This document shows positions 1-11,060 of a DNA stretch of 64,000 nucleotides, piece after piece. The position numbers were made by a program, and so were the translations under genes. Numbering within the stretch: position 1 is the stretch's first letter; each line of letters starts with the position of its first letter. Location of the stretch: positions 4,650,001 through 4,714,000 of the forward strand of contig NC_064002.1 of NCBI RefSeq assembly GCF_932276165.1, given 5' to 3'. The stretch comes from Plutella xylostella (Eukaryota > Arthropoda > Insecta > Lepidoptera > Plutellidae). The notes beneath the pieces are model-generated. The model made no database searches. It had not been told where the DNA came from and saw nothing but the letters and a program-made list of their open reading frames with translations.

Positions 1-3000
1 TATATTCGTAACGACGTCTAATTTGAGTTTTCATTACTTATCTAAACTTATTGCGGTACGACCCAAAGGTCATAAAACTCTTAACGCGTGAAAATAGAGG
101 AGCATCGTGGTCATTACGGCTTAACGACCTTATTACGTAGGACATTAAAGTTATAATTATACCAGCATCATTTCGTTTTTTTTTGTGACATAAGTTGTCG
201 TAAGACTGAACATACGGGCTGAACAGGAATATTATATTGGTGGAATAAATATAATAATAAAGAAACCTTCTTTCTTCGAAAAAATGGGGCAAATAACAAA
301 TAATAAATTGTAAAACAATGTCAATCACGTCTTTCTTTAGCCAGACTAGATGACCGCCAGAAACACTTTAGACAAACCTCTTAGCCAGATCAGTTCATTA
401 ATTTCCATTCATACAGTTAAACAAATTTTAAGCTAAGCTCCCGAAGTGGCTTTCAAGCTCTCATTGTGGAGTAAGGGACCAAAGCCGGCTAGGATTCTAC
501 CGCCTGACGTAAGTGAGTTGTCATCAAGACGATTCACCCTAATCTCCTCAAAGAATCGGGGCCTCAGTTTGTGTAATTTTGGCGTGGAGCGCCGCAAATC
601 CTGGGATCAGAGGATCATTAAGATCTCGCCGCCGCGTCCAAGAGACTGATTACTCGAAGAGGTTTGCTAATCCTATGTAATGAATAGGCTTAATATTTCA
701 AGCTCTAACGAGAATAGGTGGTTTTCTAACGAATCCACAATTGCGTTGTTCAAGTATAGAAGCCGGGTGGTGGTATGCACGGAAATAGCACTCCGCTTAG
801 ACTCCGCTAAATAATACTTTACCATATATATTAAACTGTTTTAATTTAAAATAGTGATATAACGGAAATAAACTTTCTAATACACTTCATTCACCTGCGA
901 GGCAGACGAAGGATTTAGCTAAAGCATAATAAATTAATGCATAATATTCTATTCCGGACTTCCGTCAGGGAAAACTGACCGCTATCCTACTTCCATTTGA
1001 GACTTAATTTATATCAAAGTCGCTTGGCCAATTCAGTTGCCGGGGAACAAGTGTGCGTGCAAATATAATATGCATTACCTACGGGAAATCTTCGGAGCAT
1101 GTTGCTCATTGAGCTATGAAACGTTGTTACTATGGAATATAGAATAAAACTACGAGTATTTTCTCTTAGGTTTGTTTTTATCTTATACGCGTCGTAGGTT
1201 CTATCATTAAAATCTAAATTTTTACTTTTAATTTCCTATAATAATTATATGAGTTTGATATTCGTTTAGTACTCAGCAGTTCTAACGATGATCAAAAAAA
1301 TATAGGTTACACAAACCACACAACTATGTTATACACTAAAATCATTTTCTAATACTCGTAACTGTAGAATTACCAGGGACTGCATTTATTTTATATTATA
1401 TACAATCATATTCTTATGAAAAATTTAAAAAAGTTAAAAATACTTTCACATGTATAAAGTGTATTTAGCGACTGAAGCTAATCCGACGGGCCAGTGGTCA
1501 AACCGACTCCAACATTTGGCACGGTGACGACTCTCTGTTTGTCACGAGGAAAGAATATTTTTCATAAATTACGTATGTTGAGTGAGAGAGAGATTTCTTA
1601 CAAAGTATGTTTTTCATAACGTGTAAAATGAATGAATCGTTTGTTGATTCTCACCCACATTTGGCTCACTATGTATTTTTGATTGGCAACCGGTTGGCGT
1701 TGATATATACGAGTATAACAAAAAAAACACTCAAAAAATATTTAAAAACGAAGCGTAAAACCGGCGTTTTATGAATTTTGCGAAACCTTTTTATAGAAAT
1801 CAACTTTTTATGCGTACTTTGCCAGCAGATATGGAAAGCGGATTTTCGCTATTGCATATCTGTATGGATGGGTGAATTGATATTTCGTTTTGGCAACCCA
1901 GCTCCAATTACGTTTTCGCCGATAGTGGAAACCAACATAGTAATTTTTCAAGGGTTTCGTATTCGGACATTCTTTTTAACCACCAATGGTGGAACAAAGG
2001 CCTTGTATGTTTGACTTGTGTATCTGAATGTTACAAGGTGGTATGCATTGCATACTTTCTGTTCAGGTAAAGTGAAACCTGGATAAGTGGGACATGGATA
2101 AGAGGATAAGTAAGATTCTCCCCTGCAAAATGAAACCCTAGCCCTGTCCTATTTATTATGTAGCACGGTCACGAGTCTATCCCATCTGACCAAGAGTTTA
2201 ATTGCAGAAAATAGGTAGAATAGGACAAAATTAACTCACGTACCGGCTCAGCCGTAAACTAAATTAAACCGGCCACCTTGCGCTTCCTGCCGAGTGTCTT
2301 GTCATGTCTTCATATAAAATTAACTCGTAGGAATCTTGCCTATTTGCCAGACCCTTAACTGAGCTCAGGTACTTGTGAACTATGTACTCTATTTCTTCGT
2401 GTTTATATGTGTTAAGGATCAAGGCTTCTGTTGAAGTTTGAATCGCACTTTGTAAGCACTTGTACGAGTTATGCTGTACATGAATATACTCAGGAACAGT
2501 TTCTAATTTCAGTAAATCTAGCTATACCTTAGTAACTTAACTGACCTACGTCTTGCTCAATTCAGCCAATCACAGCGCTGCATGTCATCCTAAAGTACTG
2601 CTTAACGTGACGTTATCAGTCGCGTTACACCCATAACCCATGACTCGTTGACATCATAGGTGGTCCAGAATGACAAATTGTATGACCACCCTTTCTGTTG
2701 TGAACTTTAACCCATACTTATCACCGTAACAACATTTTATACAACACAAAAAAGCTAGAACAGAAATATTATTTTCCGTAATCTGTATAATAAATTAAGC
2801 ATCTATTTGCGTCAGCTCTACCTCAGTGAGTCCGCAAATGGAGGTAGTGGCGTAAACTTGCAAATGTATGCAAGTCGGGACGCCCGCCCAACTGTCGCCC
2901 TAGCGAAAACGTGATCCAAATCCGTTGTCCGATGTTGTTGTCGAGTGACAACCCTACTGTATCTTTGAAATGTTTTTTTATGTTATATGTTCTTTATTTA

Positions 3001-3109
3001 TTTATGATGGAAATACCAACACCTTAATGTAAAAGATTTTAAATACATGTTAAATATAGCACCACAGCAATGTAGTCCCGTACTTACTGGTAGGACCTTA
3101 CCTTGAATA
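1..3109. other. Intergenic, AT-rich, no gene seen
   Basis: No reading frame here shows a recognisable domain. The longest open stretches (about 67-78 codons near 446-649 and 1778-2014) have no conserved motif and look like chance. I see no tRNA-like boxes, strong hairpin or element end that I can defend. Confidence 0.5.
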
Positions 3110-3425
3110 GTACCTTAGTATTGTATCACCGTAGAACTGTAGCATTGTAGCACGCGTAGCACTGTTGCACCGTAGTATTGTACCACCGTAGCACGCGTAG
3201 CACTGTTGCACCGTAGTATTGTAGCGCCGTAGCACGCGTAGCACTGTTGCAACGTAGTATTGTACCACCGTAGCACGCGTAGCACTGTTGCACCGTAGTA
3301 TTGTACCGCCGTAGCACGCGTAGCACTGTTGCACCGTAGTATTGTAGCGCCGTAGCACGCGTAGCACTGTTGCACCGTAGCATTGTAGCGCCGTAGCATG
3401 CGTAGCACTGTATCATGCGTAGCAG
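3110..3425. repeat. 41-bp minisatellite, about 7 copies
   Basis: The motif CACGCGTAGCACTG recurs at 3151, 3192, 3233, 3274, 3315 and 3356, with a variant (CATGCG) at 3397, giving an exact 41-bp period. A shorter 17-bp step ends the array. Each unit is built from degenerate GTAGCAC/GTAGTATTG sub-units. The minus strand has no stop in any frame of the unit, so all three minus frames stay open across the array. They translate to Cys/Tyr/Arg-rich repeats that I do not regard as genes. Confidence 0.9.
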
Positions 3426-3780
3426 TGCAGGGGTCGTATGGTATAAAATAAGCTACAAAAGGCCTATAAAAGAGTTATTACAGGTCACAACGTTACTATA
3501 CCTTTACCTTGAATTGGGCAATTCATATACCATTTTTACTGTTAAATTATTGAGCCCATATACACACAGTCAAATAACATTTAACATTTGGTTTTGTGTT
3601 ATGTATGTAATTATCATAAGTTGTTTATTTGAATAAAGATTTATTTTATTCTATTCAAAATAAACTAAAACATACTAAATTGGTTGTCATTTTATAGTAT
3701 GGAAACTTCTGCTTGTACTTCTTATAAATAGTGGTAGAAAAATACGATCGCAATCACAAATATTTTCACCACGCACAGAT
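3426..3780. other. Intergenic, nothing recognised
   Basis: AT-rich sequence between the minisatellite and a SINE. An AATAAA-like string lies near 3632, but there is no gene to attach it to. Confidence 0.4.
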
Positions 3781-4068
3781 TTTAAACTTAAAAAAAAAAA
3801 AAAAAAAACACGCACTCACGCCTTGTACTAATGTACTCCCTTGCGGGGTAGGCAGAGGTGCATTGCTGCACCCACTTTTCGCCAGAGTGTATGTTAGTCC
3901 CAATGTAATAGGGGGCGGGCCTATTGCCATTTTACGGGCACATCCAAGACCCGAGAACAAATATCTGTGTTTAAACAAATATCTGCCCCGGCCGGGAATC
4001 GAACCCGGGACCATCGGCTCAGTAGTCAGGGTCACTAACCACTATGCCATTCGGTCGTCTTTAAACTT
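3781..4068 (-). mobile_element. tRNA-derived SINE, family A (T-tailed), with TSD
   Basis: On the minus strand the element runs from about 4059 to 3790. The head contains a pol III A-box-like string (ATGGCATAGTGGTTAG) and a B box (GGGTTCGATTCC), followed by a GC-rich body and a run of about 18 T on the sense strand. The 9-bp repeat TTTAAACTT flanks it (3781-3789 and 4060-4068), consistent with a LINE-type target duplication. A second copy in opposite orientation lies at 24727-24979. This is not a tRNA gene, because the anticodon region does not fold and the body is SINE-specific. Confidence 0.85.
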
Positions 4069-4495
4069 TTTAAACTTAATAATCAATAATGCTGTTACGA
4101 TGAACCCTATTACATCCGGGACTGTAAATAATCCCTCACGAATATCCATTAGGAGATTTACCTCGAGACATTGTTATGTAATGAAATGACGGATAATTAC
4201 TTGGGATCCAACCTTTTATCCCTATTGATTGGATCGGGGCCGTCGTCTTAAAGCCCACTGCTAAGCCATGTTAAATTGGAACTATGTTCGCAGAAACCCT
4301 GTCCGGACTTAAATACAGACTAGAAATTTGTAAGTTTATGTTTTTTTCAAGGATGCTCATTTGATGTAATTAGAAATCGAGGGAGCTCTTGTTAGGCTTT
4401 TGTTTTTCTAATTCTGAGAATTATTAAAAAGATCGTTTACTTTTTATGTAAGAATCAATTCAAATGAATGAAACAGCAATTTACTTAAGATCGTT
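4069..4495. other. Intergenic, nothing recognised
   Basis: AT-rich DNA between two SINE copies with no supported gene or element end. Confidence 0.4.
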
Positions 4496-4745
4496 GACGG
4501 TATGGTGTAGTGGTTAGTGACCCTGACTTCTGTGCTGAAGGTCCCGGTTTCAATTCCCAGCTGGGGAAGATATCTGTTTAAAAACTGATATTTTTACTCG
4601 GCTCTTGAGTGATGGTTTTATAATTATAATGATATTCATCTGTGTAGGTGTAGATATATCAGCTGACCGATACCGATATATAGGCTCTGCATAGTTTGGG
4701 ATGTCTGATATGAGAGATGTTGGAAATGCCCCAACATATTATTAT
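4496..4745 (+). mobile_element. tRNA-derived SINE, family B (degraded copy)
   Basis: The head opens GACGGTATGGTGTAGTGG and continues with a decayed B box (GGTTTCAATTCC). The head matches family A, but the 3' body is different: it carries the ATATCAGCTGACCGATACC stretch and a tail resembling the family copy at 41457-41701. I saw no clear target duplication. The 3' end is approximate. Confidence 0.7.
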
Positions 4746-4840
4746 AATTTTTTATAAGAAGACACACTTTATATAAAAAATGAAAACATTTATAAACCAG
4801 AACAAAATAATAACACCCATTGCGTATAATTTTAATATTA

Positions 4841-4986
4841 TAAGGCCCTGTTTCACAATGTCTGGTTAGTGGCTACCTGTGAGATAAATACATGCTGTCA
4901 CTCTCTGTTATTATTTATTTGACAGTGATAACATGCATTTTATCTCACAGGTAGCCATTAACCAGACATTGTGAAACAGGGCCTAA
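4841..4986. mobile_element. 140-bp palindromic MITE with TAA target duplication
   Basis: Near-perfect inverted repeats (GGCCCTGTTTCACAATGTCT at the left, its complement at the right) span 4844-4983 with arms of more than 50 bp. TAA at 4841-4843 and 4984-4986 forms a 3-bp duplication. TIRs starting GGCCCTGTTTCAC with a TWA target are typical of PIF/Harbinger-derived elements. It encodes nothing. Confidence 0.85.
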
Positions 4987-6062
4987 GCATCATTATGTAT
5001 CAAAAACCTCCACTCTTTATCCTTTCACGTAAATCTATTTGTACACACCGACATAAACGTACATACCAACCAACTGGATTTATCAATAAATAGTCATTTT
5101 CATTCGGGAACTTCGTCTGTCGCGGCGGAGATAGCGTTCGTTTCCTGAACATTTTCAGCAACTGAATTTTACCACAATTTCCATTAATTGTCCGCTCGGA
5201 TATTGCCTTTTCACTTGTAGCTACTTCTATTTTGTGACGGTTTCGTGGGATTTTTTATTTGATTTTGCATTCAGCTAGTTGTTCGTTGTTGATAAGCTTA
5301 GTTTTTTTCCTGCTTTATTTGTATTTATCAAAATGGTATGAGTGAAGAATTCAGTTAAAAATTTAATTTATTGTTTCCTCTTCTCCATACCTTATTAAAT
5401 ATTTTTTATCTTTATAATTATGTGTCTAGACTTAAGTACTCATGAATGTGTCTTGGAAATTGAACTTAAGGTATCATACCAATAAAATTATTCAAATAAA
5501 ATAATTGACGTAATTGTAGTTACATAATTCTAAAGCAAAAAAAACTTTATGTTAAGATATATTGCTCTTTAATGTTTTTTGTGTATTAAATCTGGTCTTT
5601 AAAATAAAAGTAATCTCAGTAGAATTCTTGCCGCCACAAAGCGCACACGCCACCGCCACCGCCACGCCACCGCGCTGTCCCGCTCTCCAGTTTACATAAT
5701 AAATGCAAACAATATTCAACAAGGCACAGATTTATAGCAGCCGGGGTGTTAGGAGCCGTATACATATCAAAACAGATGGTTTTGTTTAAATCTTCCTCCT
5801 GGAAATAGAGCAGATGTATTTTTTTTTAAATAAATGAAATAAAATACACGCTTAGGCCTGTTCCCTCTGATGCGGGGACCAGTAGGTGTTTTACTATTAT
5901 ATCTAGCATATGCAATGCAAGTAATTAACCAAATATATGTCAGAACCAGTAATATACCTTTTTGAAATAGTATGAAATACCCTTATTGATGAGGAAGTAT
6001 TTTTTAAGCTGTTCTATATAATTTATGTATGATGTGCATTATTATTACAGTAGAGACAGTAA
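4987..6062. other. Intergenic with a short CCGCCA tract
   Basis: There is no recognisable coding sequence. A small GC-rich tract of CCGCCA-type repeats lies at about 5640-5675 in otherwise AT-rich DNA. Confidence 0.45.
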
Positions 6063-6204
6063 AAGGAAGATTTCATTTCATTTCATTTATTCTTTCACAA
6101 TAATACATTGTATTTGAATGTCACACAATAAAATTACACAATGATTATAATAATGCAATACAAAACAAAATACTAAAATAATACAAATAATAAAAAAAAA
6201 CAAG

Positions 6205-7380
6205 TCAAAATAGGTCATGCACATGCAAGTTAATAAATTCGTCAACTGAGTAGAAGCACTTTTCCAACAAGAAGGCACGTAAAGAATTCTTAAATAAAGT
6301 TATTTTGTCAATTTGTTTCAAGTCAATTGGTAGTTTATTGTATAAGAACACAGCCTGATATCGCGCACTATGTTCCGCAATTTTGAGTCTGGCGCTGAGA
6401 GAATTAATGCGAATATCTCTCCTCCTTGTTTTATTTCGCGCTTCCTTAAGATCTGCTGATTCGTATCTGGGTAGATTTTTTGATAACTTTGTGAGTAGTA
6501 CAAAAATATACAAGGAAGGGGCAGTTAATATTCCTAACCTCACAAAGTGTTCCCTACACGAGTCCCAGGGTGGAATCCGAACCATTGTACGGATGGCCCG
6601 TTTCTGGATTGTAAATGCTTTTTTCATGTTGTAGTCATGACTCTGACCCCAAAACATGATGCTGTACCTCAACCTGGATTCAACTAATGCGTAATATACC
6701 ATTTTAAGGTTTTCCAAAGTCAGCTCGTCTCTTAAAGTTCTGAGAGCATAGCATGCCGAGCTGATTGAACCCTCTATTGCGGTAAGTTCCTGCTTCCAGT
6801 TTAATAACGAATCTATATTTATACCTAAGAACCTAACTGTCTCCACTAAACCTATCTGATCTCCGTCAAAATGAATATTAAGGGTGTCCTCATTCCTAGC
6901 GGTGTTTCTAAAGAGCATAGCACTAGTCTTACTTGGGTTAAGATGGAGTTTATTGCAACTAAACCACATCTTGAACGCATTTAGAGCAGCAGTAACGTTT
7001 TGGTTTAGGGTTTCAATATCGTCAGCATATAGAACAGCATTAGTGTCATCCGCAAATACCACCAGTTCTATATTTGGTATATTGTTGTGTATGTAGGTTA
7101 TCAGATCGTTTGTGAAAGTTATAAAAAAGAGTGGTCCCAGAATTGATCCTTGTGGAACACCTCTTGTCACCTTACTCATGTTAGATTTAAATACCTTTTC
7201 CTCGCCAATTTCTTCAAATTTTATTTCAACAAATTGATATCTGTTTTGAAGGTAACTTTTAAATATCTCAAGAGCTTGTCCTCTAACTCCATAGTGATCT
7301 AGTTTGTCGAGCAATATTGTGTGATCCACTGTGTCAAAAGCGGCACTTTTTCTTGTCATTGAGTTTTTTGACGATGTCAT
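6205..7380 (-). pseudogene. LINE reverse transcriptase, C-terminal part
   Basis: The frame reads through the AAFDTVDH block (part of RT motif A), the TRGVPQGSILGPLFF block (motif B) and the catalytic FADD box at residues 109-112, then the thumb and a C-terminal LINE domain ending in LHVHDLF. It sits in a different frame from the endonuclease part at 7334-9202 and overlaps it by about 45 bases, so the two are halves of one ORF2. The hydrophobic-Asp-Leu residues that normally precede AAFDTVDH are absent, so the first catalytic aspartate of the RT is missing. The first in-frame ATG does not mark a true start. Enzymatically dead. Confidence 0.85.
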
Positions 7381-9202
7381 CTACTAGAGAGTCAATGGCA
7401 TCACTTGTACCTACACCTTTTTGGTAGCCAAATTGTCTGTCATTTAATACTTTGTTCAAGTTAAGATGAACAGTCAGTCTGCTTTTCAGAAGTTTTTCAT
7501 AAATCTTTGATAAGGTTGGTAGTAGCGAAATAGGTCTATACTTCTTGGGGTCAGTTTTTGATCCCTTTTTTAAAACCGGTAATATTTTCGCAATTTTCAG
7601 CTGTTCTGGGAAAATTGTATGTTCCATGCAGTTATTAAAGAAAAATGACAACGGTTCTGCCAATACATCGATATTTTCTTTCACAATATTGATTGGGATT
7701 TCATCAAATCCAAACGATTTCTTATTTTTCATGCTAGCTACTAATTTGACTAACTCTGCCGGTGTAACAGCTTTAAGATACATACAGTCTTCTGTTCTTA
7801 CCGTGTTGGTTGTCAATATAGTATGAGCTGCGTTAAAATTTTCTGTGGTAGCAATTTCGCTATGATCAAAAAGTTTCGAAAATGTGTCCACTACAAGTCT
7901 TGGGTCATCAGTAATTCTATTTTCAAGTTTTAATGTCAGCTTTTTTTCATGTTTACATTTTTTTTTGTTACGATGTTTGTTAACCACGTTCCATATTGAT
8001 TTCGATGAAAATTCAGTTTTTACAAGTTCTTTTATGACAGTATTCCGTTTTAGACTTCTAATAACTTTACGGTATTGGGAAATATAATTATGCTTGTAAA
8101 CCAAAATAGAAGCGTCGGTATTGGATTTATTTCCAGAACTTAAAAAACGCTTCATTTTACTGGAGACCCTTATGCCTTTTGATATCCAACGATTTTTGTT
8201 CTCAATATTTGAGTTTATTTTTCTTTTACGTTTTGGAAAGCTGCAATGGAATATTTCAGTGAATTTACATAGAAAGCCATTTACACCTAATGCATGCCAG
8301 TTTTGGTTTAAAATTTTGTCTCTGAAAGTGTCTTTGTTTTTTTTACAATAAGTTCTTTGCTCTTTGTAAATACCCTGATTATTACTAAATTTACTATTGT
8401 TTGATGACACGAGTGTAGTTTTGTAGGTGCCAGAAATACCTGCATGTCCGTCAGCTAGATTATTGTGGTCAATTTCAATATTAGTTATGTCATCAGTGGG
8501 TAAATTAGTCAAAAAATTATCAATACATGATAGTGAATTATTTCGAATGAACGTTGCTTCGTCAAATAGTGGTCGAAAATTATAACATGTCAAAATATTT
8601 AAAAAATCGTTTTTGTATCTATTATTTGTCAGTAGGTCTACGTTAAAATCACCCACAAGAATAACCTTCTTGCTGAAAAAGTGTTCCAGCAGTGATTCCA
8701 GTTTAGTAATAAACTCAACAAAGTTTTTTTCAGTAGGTGTGCGGTACAAGCACAAAATTATTAAGTTTGTATCATTATCTTTTACACCACATAATTCAAA
8801 ACTGTCAATTTTGTACATCTTTTTACAGATTTCTAGCTCTTCACATTTACAATTTTGGTGAGCTAATATGAGAGAGCCACCTCTAGACTTAATCCCTCTA
8901 GTATTGCATGCGGCCATATAGTAATGGTTCATGTTAAAAAGCGGTGCCGAGAATTTATTTAAAAAGTGTTCAGTCATACATACATACATAGGTTGCTTGT
9001 CTAGACCGCTAATATATAATTCAAAATCATCCTTATTATTAGATATACTACAAACATTTTGATGAAAAATGTGAACTTCTCTATGTAACTCTTTAGAACA
9101 TTTTTTAACGTTAATCATCGGCTCAGTAGTGCAAGTACTAGCGAAAAATCTTATCACCATTGTCATTAGCACTTTCAACAATCTCATTGCAATTGGAGTC
9201 AT
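7334..9202 (-). pseudogene. LINE endonuclease and N-terminal RT
   Basis: This is the 5' part of ORF2. The APE endonuclease signature includes FHQNVCSIS near residue 48, a TEHFLN block and VILVGDFNVDLL near residue 180. The linker leads into RT palm sequence with SFGFDEIPINIVK, ILPVLKKGSKTDPKKYRPIS and QFGYQKGVGTSDAI. The frame ends a few residues before motif A at a deletion plus frameshift, and the RT continues in 6205-7380. ATG 9202 overlaps the end of ORF1, so a later methionine (for example the one before INVKKC) may be the real start in the parent element. Confidence 0.85.
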
Positions 9203-9302
9203 CTAAGCTTAGAGCGTTGTTAACAGTTTGAGTACCTTTATCTGCACTACTTACATTACTAGCTGATTTAAATTCTGTGTAATTGTGATGATAACATTGT
9301 TA
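9138..9302 (-). pseudogene. C-terminal remnant of LINE ORF1
   Basis: Reading minus from about 9302, a frame distinct from ORF2 gives a Ser/Asn/Asp-rich tail (contains SADKGTQTVNNALSLDD) and stops at the TAG whose plus-strand complement is 9138-9140. It overlaps the ORF2 start, as expected of an ORF1-ORF2 junction. The rest of ORF1 is missing, which places the 5' truncation near 9302. The assignment rests on position and overlap, not on a recognised domain. Confidence 0.5.
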
Positions 9303-9690
9303 GAGGATTTCTCGTAACAATACTCTACATTTTATCAATGATTACTTACCCACATTGGTAGATTTGCACAAAAAAACATGAAGAGACGATTCGGTCAAGG
9401 AAGAAAAAAATGGCGAAAGGCCATTGACGTTAAAACTGAGTTGTTCAAAATGCACTAGGAAATAGACTGATATTGACGTAATTGCGGGTTTCGTTATATG
9501 TATCTAATTAGATTTATTTCATATATATGAAGAACGCAACAAACGATGTTAATGCAAGCAGTGTTCGCATTAGGCGACCACAAACATCAGGCTGCCTCAC
9601 ACAATCCGATCGCGTATTCTCTTTTGCTCCCGGCTAAACATACAGTACACAATGCCACAGCGTATTTTACACGCAGAATTGTATCTGCGC
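9303..9690. other. Intergenic, nothing recognised
   Basis: There is no supported gene or element between the truncated LINE and the next MITE. Confidence 0.4.
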
Positions 9691-9805
9691 TACCACAAAA
9701 AACTTTAAACACTATTTAACAAGTGTTTAAAACGAAATTTGACAGATTTTCTAGGCGTTTGACAGCACTAAACACCCGTTAAATACTGCCTAATTTTATG
9801 TGGTA
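9691..9805. mobile_element. 115-bp MITE, TIR TACCACAAAAA
   Basis: The termini TACCACAAAAAACT and TTTATGTGGTA are inverted, with TA at each edge. A second copy of exactly the same length lies in opposite orientation at 30329-30443. The TA borders suggest a Tc1/mariner-type origin, but no transposase is present. Confidence 0.75.
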
Positions 9806-10273
9806 AGGCCCTATATGTTTAGCTGTCATCCTAAAAAGAGATTGATGCTTTATACATTTGACCGGTATGTAACTGTGGGTTGATCGCTGCAGTGATGGTT
9901 GTAGCTGTCGTAGTTATCATAATTTCCAAAAATAACTTCACATAATTATAAATAACAATATAACGAGACAAAAAATAATAATTGGGCTCTATACTTACCT
10001 AAATAAAAATAGTTCAACTGAAGCTGGTAATAGCTGCACCACACTGAGGTAAACATATTTTAAAATAAGTACCTAGACTTTTGTAGCAGTGCAAACTCAC
10101 CATGAAAAAACCTCTTCTGTTGTTACTGTTCACTGTGTTTATATGACTGTGTAATTTTGTTTTGAATGTAGTGGCTAATGAGCCGAAGTAATCAGACATA
10201 CACACTATTTGGGCTCTGCTTTGTGGTGCGTGAAGTTTAACATAAGCCTCTGCTGGGTTTGTGATGCGGAATA
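9806..10273. other. Intergenic, nothing recognised
   Basis: No conserved reading frame or repeat boundary that I can support. Confidence 0.4.
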
Positions 10274-10672
10274 TTAGGGCACGTCCCGATTAGGGTTAAA
10301 CTCAGACGCAGATTGTTAGTTCTCATGCCAATCCGTATTTTTTAAATATTTTTGTGGTATATCTTCCAGTACTTACAACTTTACTGTACCTATGTAGATT
10401 GCTTACGTATTTAACACGCTGAAATAAAAAAAAATTAAGCTATCGTTCATATCGCTGATAATACCTACTCAATTAATTAATTACTGTTTTACCAATCAAA
10501 TCATAACAGGAAAAAAACAGCTCAAAGTGATAATGAGAGCATGAAAATATAACCCTTTGAGGCTGTAATATAGCAGTTAGCATATATCAGTTTAGCATGA
10601 GATTCACGGTTAGAACAACAGCTCACTTTAGTCTTGGAGGCTGAATTTGCACCTAATCGGAATGTGCCCTAA
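10274..10672. mobile_element. 399-bp TIR element, TTAGGGCAC ends
   Basis: The left end TTAGGGCACGTCCCGATTAG is inverted at the right end (CCTAATCGGAATGTGCCCTAA), 17 of about 20 positions matching. The interior is AT-rich and noncoding. The flanks GAATA and GAGTA are similar but not identical, so the target duplication is uncertain. Confidence 0.65.
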
Positions 10673-10852
10673 GAGTAATGATATTACGATTCACATTTAG
10701 CTACCTGTTGATGTATGGTGGTAAAGTACAAAAGCACTCAAATTACCATAATATAATGATGCAGTTAATTAGCAATTAATGAATTGCTATGACTGCACCT
10801 AGGTTCCTTCAATATCTTATAGCCTTTGTAGAGTACTATTGTAAATCCAGAT

Positions 10853-11060
10853 ATATATAGATAAAACTTTATTTGACAATAACAGCAATCATACTTAATT
10901 ATACATACACCATAATACAGAAGTTACGTATAAATTTGCTGTCCGCCAAAAAGGCGTCCACTCAGCTATTGCAGCGCCTTTGGCCACAGCCAAGGACACC
11001 GCGCTGGTGTTTCAGTGGAGGCCTCTTTAGTTCACTACTAAAGAGGCCGCACAATAACAT
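10853..11060 (-). repeat. Probable 3' end of a LINE or other repeat, with hairpin
   Basis: The minus strand ends in AATAAAGTTTTATC followed by a TATATA tract near 10855-10870, which looks like a retroelement 3' end. Inside is an 11-bp perfect hairpin, GGCCTCTTTAG at 11020-11030 against CTAAAGAGGCC at 11038-11048. No coding motif remains. Confidence 0.45.

Larger units (their letters stand above)
6063..9302 (-). mobile_element. 5'-truncated, damaged non-LTR retrotransposon (CR1/Jockey group)
   Basis: Read on the minus strand, this is the tail of an ORF1, an APE-type endonuclease, a reverse transcriptase and a 3' end. The 3' terminus near 6063-6090 carries AATAAA followed by repeats of the ATGAA type, as in LINEs that end in short tandem repeats instead of poly(A). 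The 5' end seems to stop within ORF1 near 9302. The ORF2 reading frame breaks inside the RT core. The clade within the CR1/Jockey group is not resolved by eye. Confidence 0.85.

Noticed and set aside
3098..3416. Three overlapping small proteins of 89-97 residues
   Set aside because: They are the three frames of the minisatellite unit, with no independent support.
3110..3425. CRISPR-like regularly spaced repeats
   Set aside because: Repeats are contiguous 41-bp units with no unique spacers, in an animal genome: a minisatellite.
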